This document shows positions 1-5,341 of a stretch of DNA of 7,989 nucleotides, piece by piece. Each line of letters opens with the position of its first letter. Positions within the stretch are counted from its first letter, which is position 1. Position numbers and translations under genes: made by a program. The stretch lies in contig JALRKU010000422.1 in NCBI GenBank assembly GCA_023254755.1, forward strand, positions 1 to 7,989, read 5' to 3'. The notes below the pieces were generated by a model. That model ran no database searches. It saw only the letters and a program-made list of their open reading frames with translations, and was not told the DNA's origin. This stretch comes from Aeromicrobium sp. (lineage in GTDB: Bacteria > Actinomycetota > Actinomycetes > Propionibacteriales > Nocardioidaceae).

Positions 1-149
1 AGTTCGGCGGGACGAACAACTGGTCCGGCGGCACCGACAACGGGTACGGCGACAGCGGCCCGTACGGACCGGGCGGCGCGATCGCCCAGGTCTCGTCACT
101 CGGCCTGCAGTTCAGCGTCACCGCGCGGTTCGTCAGCAGCGGCTGCTGA
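1..149 (+). CDS. C-terminal end of an unrecognised Gly/aromatic-rich protein (5' partial)
   Basis: The first full codon is at base 3 and the TGA stop is at 147-149, giving 48 residues of a protein that starts outside the window. Nearly every codon ends in G or C, which the other two frames do not show, so this frame is the coding one. The peptide opens FGGTNNWSGGTDNGYGDSG, continues with PYGPGG, and ends in a beta-like stretch (LGLQFSVTARFV) and a final SSGC. Gly, Asn, Ser and Tyr dominate and charge is low, as in secreted or surface proteins, but no domain is recognisable. It is not the PDZ end expected if this were the HtrA protease often found near tatB. The next gene starts 8 nt after the stop, so the two may be cotranscribed. 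Function is unknown. Confidence 0.6.
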   Translation, partial: FGGTNNWSGGTDNGYGDSGPYGPGGAIAQVSSLGLQFSVTARFVSSGC

Positions 150-157
150 AGTCGCGC

Positions 158-847
158 ATGAGCACGGTCGCCACGCCTGCTCCGCCGTCGGAGCTGCTCG
201 CCCGCCTGCAGGCGCTCCCGCCCGTCGAGGACCCGTGGTGGGTCCGTCTGCGTCGGGCCGCGCCGGTCACGGTCGCGGTGGCGCTCGCGGGGGCCTCGTT
301 CACGGTCGTCGCCGTCGCGTACCTCGTGGGGGGCGCCGGTCGGACGGACCTGGTCCGTCCCGGGTTCGAGGAGTACGCCGCCGAGTTCTTCGGGCCGACC
401 CCCACCGCGGTGACCGCCAGCTTCGTCTCGGTGCCGCCCGAGCAGCTCGACGCCCAGGGCTGGCCGTGCCACGAGTCGCTCGCCGGTGACCTGCGGCGGA
501 CGGCGGCCGGGTACGACCAGGTCGACGGGGTCGTCACCGTCACGTACACCGACGGCACGCACCGGCTCACGCTGTACGAGCAGCCCGGTCGGCTCGACCG
601 CTCCCGGCTCGACGGGTTCGAGCGGCGCACGTTCGACGACACGTCGGTCTGGGTGCGCGGCAGCGGGACCGGCCCGCTGGTCGTCACCTGGGACCGCGAC
701 GGCATCGTCTACACGGTCGTCACCGACGTCGCCCCCGGGCTGCTGGCCCGTGCCGTCTCCGAGCTGCCCGAGCACGAGGACCCCAGCACCTGGGAGCGGA
801 TCGGCACGGGGCTCGACCGGATGACCGACTGGGTCGCCGCGGCCTAG
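158..847 (+). CDS. Single-pass membrane protein resembling the C-terminal half of an anti-sigma factor (RseB-like outer domain)
   Basis: A 229-residue protein. Residues 1-33 are a Pro-rich, then basic, cytoplasmic segment (PPSELLARLQALPP, then WWVRLRR). Residues about 36-58 form one membrane helix, and residues 60-229 lie outside by the positive-inside rule. The outer part alternates short beta-like strands (VVTVTYTDGTHRLTLYEQPGR at about 125-145, then LVVTWDRDGIVYTVVTD at 174-190) and ends with a helix. This resembles the MucB/RseB-like outer domain of actinobacterial anti-sigma factors, and the N-terminal segment resembles their linker. The zinc-binding HC2 head with its H-C-C motif is absent; the only cysteine is Cys104. 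ATG at 158 has no strong ribosome binding site. The frame stays open upstream to base 2, but that stretch is Arg-rich and reads as a shadow of the preceding gene. A role in envelope-stress sensing is inferred from topology and from neighbouring tatB. It could equally be an unrelated membrane-anchored protein. Confidence 0.8.
   Translation: MSTVATPAPPSELLARLQALPPVEDPWWVRLRRAAPVTVAVALAGASFTVVAVAYLVGGAGRTDLVRPGFEEYAAEFFGPTPTAVTASFVSVPPEQLDAQGWPCHESLAGDLRRTAAGYDQVDGVVTVTYTDGTHRLTLYEQPGRLDRSRLDGFERRTFDDTSVWVRGSGTGPLVVTWDRDGIVYTVVTDVAPGLLARAVSELPEHEDPSTWERIGTGLDRMTDWVAAA
844..847. other. Shared CTAG: overlapping stop codons of two convergent genes
   Basis: The palindrome CTAG supplies TAG for the + strand gene (845-847) and TAG for tatB on the - strand (846-844). 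The two reading frames overlap tail to tail by four bases, with no spacer and no visible hairpin, so each transcript must end inside the opposite gene. Confidence 0.93.
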
Positions 848-1161
848 GTCGCCTCGTCGTCGAACGGCGGGACCTCGCCGTGGCGCAGGATCGGCGTCGG
901 CCGGACGGTCGGGGCGGGTGCGTCGTCGTCGAACAGGCTGCGACGGACGACCTCGCGGGGATCGAGCGAGCGGAGGTCGACGTCGCTGAGGTCCCGACCG
1001 ATCTCGCGTCCGAGGTCGTTCTTGGCGTTGTCGGCCATCTGTCGCACGGTGCGGAGGAAGCGGCCGGCCTGACGGGCCAGGTCGGGCAGCTTCTCGGGGC
1101 CGAAGACGACCAGGCCGACGACGATGACGACCGCGATCTCCGCCGGCCCCATGCCGAACAC
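844..1161 (-). CDS. tatB: Sec-independent (twin-arginine) translocase subunit TatB
   Basis: A 105-residue TatA/B-family protein. The signature is clear: a short outer N-terminus (MFGMGPAE, with the TatB-typical Glu at position 8), a membrane helix at about 9-20, the Phe-Gly-Pro hinge (FGPEKLPDL, residues 20-28), an amphipathic helix from about 24 to 56, and an acidic/Pro-rich tail. In the Tat system TatB works with TatC to receive folded proteins carrying an RR signal peptide; TatA then forms the passage. Length, Glu8 and the long amphipathic helix favour TatB over TatA. The start is GTG at 1161, preferred over ATG at 1152 because it gives the family-typical Met-Phe beginning and has a G-rich AGGTCGGGG just upstream. 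It begins 14 nt after the mrp stop, so it is probably cotranscribed with mrp. Its stop overlaps that of the convergent gene. Confidence 0.92.
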   Translation of the reverse strand: MFGMGPAEIAVVIVVGLVVFGPEKLPDLARQAGRFLRTVRQMADNAKNDLGREIGRDLSDVDLRSLDPREVVRRSLFDDDAPAPTVRPTPILRHGEVPPFDDEAT

Positions 1162-1175
1162 GGTGCGACCCCGAC

Positions 1176-2327
1176 CTACAGGCGACCGACAGGCGCGAGG
1201 CCCAGCTGCATGCCCGCGAGGCCGCGGGAGCGGCCGCTGAGCTGGTCGGCAGCCGTCTGCAGCACCTTGGCGGACTCCGCGCTCGGATCGGCCTCGACGA
1301 TGGGCGCGCCGGAGTCGCCGCCCTCGCGCAGGGCCTCCTCGAGCGGCACCTGGCCGAGCACCGGCACGTCGTACCCGAAGCGCTTGCTGAGGGTGCCGGC
1401 GACCTCCTGGGCGCCGCCGGAGCCGAAGACCTCCATGCGCTCACCCGAGGGGAGCTGGAGGTACGACATGTTCTCGACCACGCCGACGACGCGCTGGTGC
1501 ATCATCGAGGCCATCGTGCCGGCCCGCTCGGCGACCTGCGCGGCCGCTGGCTGCGGCGTGGTGACGACGACGACCTCGGCGTTGGGCAGGTGCTGGCCGA
1601 GGCTGATCGCCATGTCGCCGGTGCCGGGCGGCAGGTCGAGGAGCAGGGCGTCGAGGTCGCCCCAGTAGACGTCGGAGAGCATCTGCACGAGGGCGCGGTC
1701 GAGCATCGGGCCACGCCACGCCACGACCTGGTCCTTGCGCGGCTTGAGCATGCCGATCGAGATGACCTTGAGCTCGGCGCCCGACCCGAGGGTCACGGGC
1801 ACCGGCATGATCATCTCCTCGACCTGGGTGGGTCGGTGGTCGCCCACGCCCAGCATGTCGGGGATCGAGTGGCCGTAGATGTCGGCGTCGACGATGCCGA
1901 CCTTGAGGCCGCGCTTGGCCATCGCGACGGCGAGGTTGACCGTGACCGTGGACTTGCCGACGCCCCCCTTGCCCGACGCGATCGCGAAGACCTTGGTGAG
2001 CGAGCCGGGCTGGGCGAACGGGATCTCGCGCTGTCCGCCGCCGCGCAGCATGTCCTGCATGCCCTTGCGCTGCTCGTCGGACATGACGCCCATGTCGACC
2101 CTCACGGCGTGGGCCGGGGCGACCGTGCCGACCGCATTGGTGACGTCGCGGGTGAGCGTGTCCTTGAGCGGGCAGCCGGCCACCGTGAGCAGGATGCGCA
2201 CCGTGATCTCGGTGTCCTCGATCGCGATGGTGTCGACCATCCCGAGCTCGGTGATCGGGCGCTTGATCTCGGGATCGTCGACGCCCGCGAGCGCCTCGCG
2301 GACCTGGTCCTCGGTGACTGCGGCCAT
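1176..2327 (-). CDS. mrp: Mrp/NBP35-family P-loop ATPase, iron-sulfur cluster carrier (ApbC-like)
   Basis: From ATG at 2327 the protein has 383 residues, normal for the family. Residues about 5-80 are a DUF59 (MIP18-like) domain with DDPEIKRPITELG at 17-29 and VAGCPLKDT at 49-57 (Cys52). Residues 112-365 are the ParA/MinD-type ATPase: deviant Walker A SGKGGVGKST at 118-127, IVDADIYGHSIP at 145-156, DLPPGTGD at 231-238 and ENMSYL at 285-290. Family members bind ATP and hold and pass on Fe-S clusters. The CxxC cluster ligands that normally follow the NMSY motif are missing here (NMSYLQLPSGERMEVFG); I recall the same loss in mycobacterial Mrp. The frame is open upstream to 2675, but that part overlaps the DUF1003 gene and looks non-coding. 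ATG at 2336 would add three residues, but it lies inside a -10-like box, so 2327 is preferred. No ribosome binding site precedes either ATG. Confidence 0.93.
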   Translation of the reverse strand: MAAVTEDQVREALAGVDDPEIKRPITELGMVDTIAIEDTEITVRILLTVAGCPLKDTLTRDVTNAVGTVAPAHAVRVDMGVMSDEQRKGMQDMLRGGGQREIPFAQPGSLTKVFAIASGKGGVGKSTVTVNLAVAMAKRGLKVGIVDADIYGHSIPDMLGVGDHRPTQVEEMIMPVPVTLGSGAELKVISIGMLKPRKDQVVAWRGPMLDRALVQMLSDVYWGDLDALLLDLPPGTGDMAISLGQHLPNAEVVVVTTPQPAAAQVAERAGTMASMMHQRVVGVVENMSYLQLPSGERMEVFGSGGAQEVAGTLSKRFGYDVPVLGQVPLEEALREGGDSGAPIVEADPSAESAKVLQTAADQLSGRSRGLAGMQLGLAPVGRL

Positions 2328-2334
2328 GCCGTTC

Positions 2335-2340
2335 ATGGTA
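2335..2340 (-). promoter_or_regulatory. Candidate -10 box (TACCAT) for leaderless mrp mRNA
   Basis: Read on the - strand, TACCAT matches the four most conserved bases of TATAAT and ends 7 nt before ATG 2327. That distance would put the transcription start at the start codon. The absence of any Shine-Dalgarno sequence fits. I see no convincing -35 box. It lies at the edge of the 38-nt gap (2337-2374) after the DUF1003 gene, so mrp may have its own promoter as well as read-through. Confidence 0.45.
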
Positions 2341-2374
2341 CGTGGCGACCGATGCGCGGGCGTCTGAGTGTGAC

Positions 2375-2878
2375 CTAAGTGGTCTCGGGCTCCTCGTCGG
2401 CCGCCTGAAGCGACTCGGCCAGGCTGCGCAGCTCGGAGCGCAGGAAGTCGCGGGTCGCGACCTCGCCCAGGCCGAGCCGCAGGCTCGCGACCTCGCGGGC
2501 CAGGAACTCCATGTCGGCGTGCGACTGCGCCGTGGCCTCGCGGTCCTGCTCCTGCTGCACGCGGTCCCGCGCCTCCTGCCGGTTCTGCGCGAGCAGGATC
2601 AGGGGAGCGGCGTAGGACGCCTGCAGCGACAGGATCAGCGTCAGGAAGATGAACGGGTACTCGTCCCAGCGCCACCGGTCGGGACCCCAGGGCGCGTTCC
2701 AGACGATCCAGGCGACGATGAAGACCGTCATCCAGGTCAGGAACGTCGCGGTGCCCATGAAGCGGGCGAAGGTCTCGGCGAAGCGGCCGAAGCGCTCGGG
2801 ATCGGGCTCGCGCCGAGACACCCGCAGGCCGCGACGGACGGCGCGGGGCTGGTCCAGGTGGCTGCTGCGGTCAGGCAT
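2375..2878 (-). CDS. DUF1003 family inner-membrane protein
   Basis: A 167-residue protein. A basic cytoplasmic head (1-40, ending FGRFAETFARFMGT) leads into two membrane helices at about 43-61 and 75-97, joined by a short Trp-rich loop (NAPWGPDRWRWDEYPF). The second helix ends in the DUF1003 hallmark QASYAAPLILLAQNRQ (86-101). Residues about 98-160 are a charged helix with coiled-coil character (ARDRVQQEQDREA, then LRSELRSLAESLQ), likely in the cytoplasm. The biochemical function of DUF1003 is not established to my knowledge. The ATG overlaps the end of the upstream CBS gene by 8 nt, and an AGGTGG ribosome binding site lies at 2885-2890 with 6-nt spacing, so translation is probably coupled. 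The pairing suggests the soluble CBS protein acts on or with this membrane protein (inference). Confidence 0.9.
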   Translation of the reverse strand: MPDRSSHLDQPRAVRRGLRVSRREPDPERFGRFAETFARFMGTATFLTWMTVFIVAWIVWNAPWGPDRWRWDEYPFIFLTLILSLQASYAAPLILLAQNRQEARDRVQQEQDREATAQSHADMEFLAREVASLRLGLGEVATRDFLRSELRSLAESLQAADEEPETT

Positions 2879-4124
2879 CGGCCACCACCTGGGTGTCGTG
2901 GTCGCGCCAGTCCTCGGGCAGGAGGTGGTCGAGCACGTCGTCGATCGTCACGGCGCCGAGCAGGTGCTGGTTCTCGTCGACGACGGGCAGTGCGACGAGG
3001 TTGTAGGTGGCCAGCAGGTGGGCGACGTGCTGGAGCGAGGCGTCGTCGCGCGGCCACTCGATGTCGTTGTCGACGATCGCGCCGACCTGCGTGGACGGGG
3101 GCTCGCGCAGCAGCGCCTGGAAGTGCACGACGCCGAGGAACCGACCGGTCGGCGTCTCGAGCGGCGAGCGGCAGACGTACGCCATCGAGGCGAGCGCGGG
3201 GTGCAGGTCGGACTCGCGGATCCGCGCGAGCGCCTCGGCGATCGTGGTGTCGGGGGCGAGGACGACGGGCTCGGTCGTCATCATGCCTCCGGCGGTGCGC
3301 TCCTCGTAGGTGAGGAGCCGGCGGACGTCCTCGGCGTCCTCGGGCTCCATCAGGGCCAGCAGGGCCTCGGCGGACGCAGGGGGCAGCTGGCCCAGCACGT
3401 CGGCGGCGTCGTCGTCGTTCATCTCGCCGAGCACGACGGCGGCCCGCTCGGGATCGAGGACGCCGAGGATCTCGACCTGCTCGGCGTCGGGCAGCTCCTC
3501 GAGCACGTCGGCGAGACGCTCGTCGCCGAGCTCGGTGACGACCTCCATGCGGCGCTTGGCCGGCAGGTCGCGCAGGGCGCTGGCGAGGTCGGCCGCCCGC
3601 ATCTCGTCCATCGTGGCGAGCAGGTGGGTCGCGCCCTGGCCGGGCTCGGCCTGCGTCAGTCCCGTGACCTGGTCCCACTCGAGCACGAGCTGCTGCCCGC
3701 GTCGACCGAAGCGCTTGCCGACGCCCTGCACCGCGAGGTCGCTGATGTACCAGTCGCGTCGTGGGTCCTGCTGCATCGCGATGTCGTAGACGGTGGCCGA
3801 CGTGCCGTCGGGCACCCTGACGGTGCGATCGAACAGCTCGTGGATCGCGAGCGTCTCGTTGCGTCGCTGCTCGAAGCGGCGCACGTTGAGGACGCCGGTC
3901 GTGATGATCTGCCCGGAGTCGAGCGACGTGACGCGCGTGATCGGCAGGAACACCCGGCGTCGGCCCAGCACCTCGACCACGAGACCGAGCACGCGGGGCC
4001 GCTGACGAGCCGAGCGGATCGCGACGACCACGTCGCGCAGACGGCCGACCTGGTCACCGGCGGGGTCGAAGACCGCCTGACCCGCGATGCGGGACAGGAA
4101 GATCCGACCGGGCGCGACGCTCAC
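2871..4124 (-). CDS. Soluble PRC-barrel-like / MgtE_N / CBS-pair protein (MgtE regulatory part without the channel)
   Basis: A 417-residue protein with no membrane helix. Residues about 5-155 are beta-rich and look like PRC-barrel-type units (VGRLRDVVV at 26-34, RVFLPITRVTSLD at 57-69, WYISDLAV at 125-132). Residues about 173-275 are the helical MgtE N domain (LRDLPAKRRMEVVTELGDE, 184-202). The link YEERTAGGMMTTE (273-285) matches the MgtE junction to the CBS domains, which lie at about 282-340 and 345-402 (LVALPVVDENQHLLGAVTIDDV). In true MgtE these parts sense Mg2+ and gate a channel that would follow at the C-terminus. Here the protein ends right after the second CBS domain, so it is not a transporter by itself, although such proteins are often labelled as Mg transporters. 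The start is GTG at 4124, with no ribosome binding site but a -10 box 6 nt upstream. A homologue sits next to DUF1003 in mycobacteria (from memory, the Rv1231c-Rv1232c region). Confidence 0.9.
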   Translation of the reverse strand: MSVAPGRIFLSRIAGQAVFDPAGDQVGRLRDVVVAIRSARQRPRVLGLVVEVLGRRRVFLPITRVTSLDSGQIITTGVLNVRRFEQRRNETLAIHELFDRTVRVPDGTSATVYDIAMQQDPRRDWYISDLAVQGVGKRFGRRGQQLVLEWDQVTGLTQAEPGQGATHLLATMDEMRAADLASALRDLPAKRRMEVVTELGDERLADVLEELPDAEQVEILGVLDPERAAVVLGEMNDDDAADVLGQLPPASAEALLALMEPEDAEDVRRLLTYEERTAGGMMTTEPVVLAPDTTIAEALARIRESDLHPALASMAYVCRSPLETPTGRFLGVVHFQALLREPPSTQVGAIVDNDIEWPRDDASLQHVAHLLATYNLVALPVVDENQHLLGAVTIDDVLDHLLPEDWRDHDTQVVADA

Positions 4125-4130
4125 GTGCGC

Positions 4131-4136
4131 ACTCTA
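4131..4136 (-). promoter_or_regulatory. -10 box (TAGAGT) for a leaderless CBS-gene transcript
   Basis: On the - strand the order is GGTAGAGTGCGCAC followed directly by the GTG start at 4124. The hexamer ends 6 nt before the start codon, which places +1 on the G of GTG. No Shine-Dalgarno sequence precedes the GTG, which supports leaderless translation, common in actinobacteria. No clear -35 box is visible. It sits in the 40-nt gap after the hydrolase stop, so the CBS/DUF1003/mrp/tatB group likely starts its own transcript here. Confidence 0.6.
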
Positions 4137-4164
4137 CCGATGCAGCGAGAGGGCGCCGCGGGGC

Positions 4165-5214
4165 TCAGCCCAGCGCGTCGATCGCGGCCGACGGATCGGG
4201 GCCGGTGCGGCGCTGCCGGACCGGCTGGGAGGCTCGCTCGGCGTCGGCGAGGTCGCGGACGAAGGAACCGATCTCCTCGATCGCGGCACGGGCCTCGGGC
4301 ACCCACGACGCCGCCGCCTGGAACACGTGGACCTGGCGGTCCCAGACCTGCAGCTGGCACGGGACGCCGACCGACGTGAGCCGGTTGGCCATCAGCTCGG
4401 CGTCAGCCATCATGACCTCGCGCGACCCCACCTGGATCAGGGCGGGAGGCATGTCGGCGAGCGGCATGTCGACAGGGCAGGTGCGCTGACCGGCCACCCC
4501 GCGACGGGTGTCGACGTGGTGCGCGACCTCGGTGAGACGCGCCACGGCGCGCATCGGGAAGGTCTGGCAGCGGTGGGCGTTGCGGTGCTCGCTCTTGCGC
4601 GTGGGGTCGAAGTCGAGCAGCGGGGAGAGGGCGACGACGCCGGCGGGGCTGCCGAGGCCGGTGTCGACGACCGCCCGCGCGACGCTGAAGGCCAGGTAGC
4701 CCCCGGCCGAGTCGCCGGCGATCGTGACGTCCTCGGGTCGGTAGCCCTGGCTCAGGAGCCACCGGAAGCCGTCGACGCCGTCCTGGATCGACTGGCTGAT
4801 GGGCTCGTGCGGCATCTGGCGGTAGCCGACGTTGAGGACCGGTCGGTCCGCCGCCGTGGAGATGCGCGACACGAGGCGGCGGTGGGTGTTGAGCCCACAG
4901 GTCAGGAACGCCCCACCGTGGAAGTACAGGATCGCGCCGGTGGCGGTGTCGTCGCCGGCGACGTCTCGGCCGCGCACCCACTCCGCGGGCGTGCCGTCGA
5001 GGTCGAGTCCGCGCCAGCGGGTTCCCTCGGGGACCGGCAGGAGCCGGGCGACGTGGTCGATGAGGTTGGGCGGGAACAGCATGACGGGGAGCCGCGACCA
5101 GGCGTCGAGCACCGGCCGGACCGTGAGACGCAGGCCGAGGCCGAGCAGCCGGGACTGCATGCTGGCTCCGTCGAAGAATCGCGGTTCTGCGGCCACCGAG
5201 AGATGCGATGCCAT
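4165..5214 (-). CDS. Alpha/beta hydrolase, hormone-sensitive-lipase (HSL / family IV) type esterase
   Basis: A 349-residue protein with the full HSL-family set: oxyanion motif HGGAF at 99-103, nucleophile elbow GDSAGG at 167-172 (Ser169), acid in GSREVMMADAE (likely Glu266, with Asp271 as alternative) and base in QVHVFQ (His296). Such enzymes hydrolyse carboxyl esters, usually short to medium acyl chains. The true substrate cannot be read from sequence. No signal peptide is evident, so it is probably cytoplasmic. The N-terminal roughly 90 residues would form the cap, and the last roughly 30 residues after the fold (RASQPVRQRRTGPDPSA) look disordered. ATG at 5214 has a good ribosome binding site (GAAGGGCAGGA just upstream). 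It is divergent from the WS/DGAT acyltransferase, which suggests turnover of the same neutral lipids or esters (inference). Confidence 0.92.
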   Translation of the reverse strand: MASHLSVAAEPRFFDGASMQSRLLGLGLRLTVRPVLDAWSRLPVMLFPPNLIDHVARLLPVPEGTRWRGLDLDGTPAEWVRGRDVAGDDTATGAILYFHGGAFLTCGLNTHRRLVSRISTAADRPVLNVGYRQMPHEPISQSIQDGVDGFRWLLSQGYRPEDVTIAGDSAGGYLAFSVARAVVDTGLGSPAGVVALSPLLDFDPTRKSEHRNAHRCQTFPMRAVARLTEVAHHVDTRRGVAGQRTCPVDMPLADMPPALIQVGSREVMMADAELMANRLTSVGVPCQLQVWDRQVHVFQAAASWVPEARAAIEEIGSFVRDLADAERASQPVRQRRTGPDPSAAIDALG

Positions 5215-5218
5215 CTCG

Positions 5219-5229
5219 TCCTGCCCTTC
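5219..5229 (-). promoter_or_regulatory. Ribosome binding site of the hydrolase gene
   Basis: On the - strand GAAGGGCAGGA ends 4 nt before ATG 5214; the GAAGGG part is the better-spaced core. It supports this start over the out-of-frame ATG at 5236. Confidence 0.6.
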
Positions 5230-5250
5230 TCGTCATGCGTGATGCGTCAT

Positions 5251-5270
5251 GGTGTCACACAGTTGTCACC
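5251..5270. promoter_or_regulatory. Imperfect 20-bp palindrome, candidate operator
   Basis: The sequence GGTGTCACACAGTTGTCACC has arms GGTGxCA and TGxCACC separated by six bases, with one mismatched pair inside the arms. It lies midway between the divergent hydrolase and acyltransferase genes. The TGTCAC core occurs twice, 11 bp apart, roughly one helical turn. This is the layout of a dimeric repressor or activator site. The binding protein is unknown. Confidence 0.4.
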
Positions 5271-5279
5271 TGCAGTGAC
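5265..5279. promoter_or_regulatory. Perfect inverted repeat GTCAC-N5-GTGAC, candidate operator
   Basis: GTCACCTGCAGTGAC has two perfect 5-bp arms around CTGCA. It overlaps the end of the 20-bp palindrome and also the likely -35 box (GTGACT) of the acyltransferase promoter. A protein bound here would be expected to block or control that promoter (inference). Confidence 0.4.
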
Positions 5280-5304
5280 TTGGGCCACACCGAGTCGTTA
5301 GCGT
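5275..5304 (+). promoter_or_regulatory. Candidate promoter of the acyltransferase gene
   Basis: A -35-like GTGACT (5275-5280, sharing TGAC with TTGACA) and a -10-like TAGCGT (5299-5304) are 18 bp apart. The predicted start near 5311 gives a leader of about 30 nt that contains the ribosome binding site. The -10 sits in TTAGCGTAA, which on the other strand reads TTACGCTAA, so a - strand promoter for the hydrolase could overlap here, but that is weaker. Confidence 0.45.
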
Positions 5305-5327
5305 AAGCGCGTACCCAGCTCACCGTC

Positions 5328-5333
5328 GGAGGA
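5328..5333 (+). promoter_or_regulatory. Strong ribosome binding site (GGAGGA) of the acyltransferase gene
   Basis: GGAGGA ends 8 nt before ATG 5342, a near-ideal spacing, and fixes this start. Confidence 0.8.
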
Positions 5334-5341
5334 ATCCCCAA

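Noticed and set aside
2..157. Upstream extension of the 158-847 gene, since its frame stays open to base 2
   Set aside because: The extension is strongly Arg-rich with shadow-type codon use, while the frame ending at 149 shows the proper G/C third-position pattern.
1711..1725. Short GCCAC tandem repeat
   Set aside because: Three copies inside the mrp coding frame, explained by codon use in a conserved part of the protein.
2328..2675. N-terminal extension of mrp to a 499-residue protein
   Set aside because: The extra residues are Pro/Arg/Gly-rich, overlap the DUF1003 coding frame and lie upstream of the conserved DUF59 start and the -10-like box.
4161..4171. GGGCTCAGCCC inverted repeat at the hydrolase stop as a terminator
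   Set aside because: Only a 4-bp stem with a 3-base loop and no T tract; it overlaps the stop codon.
2649..4379. A 576-codon + strand open frame across the CBS and DUF1003 genes
   Set aside because: It is a low-complexity shadow without domains, opposite two recognised genes.
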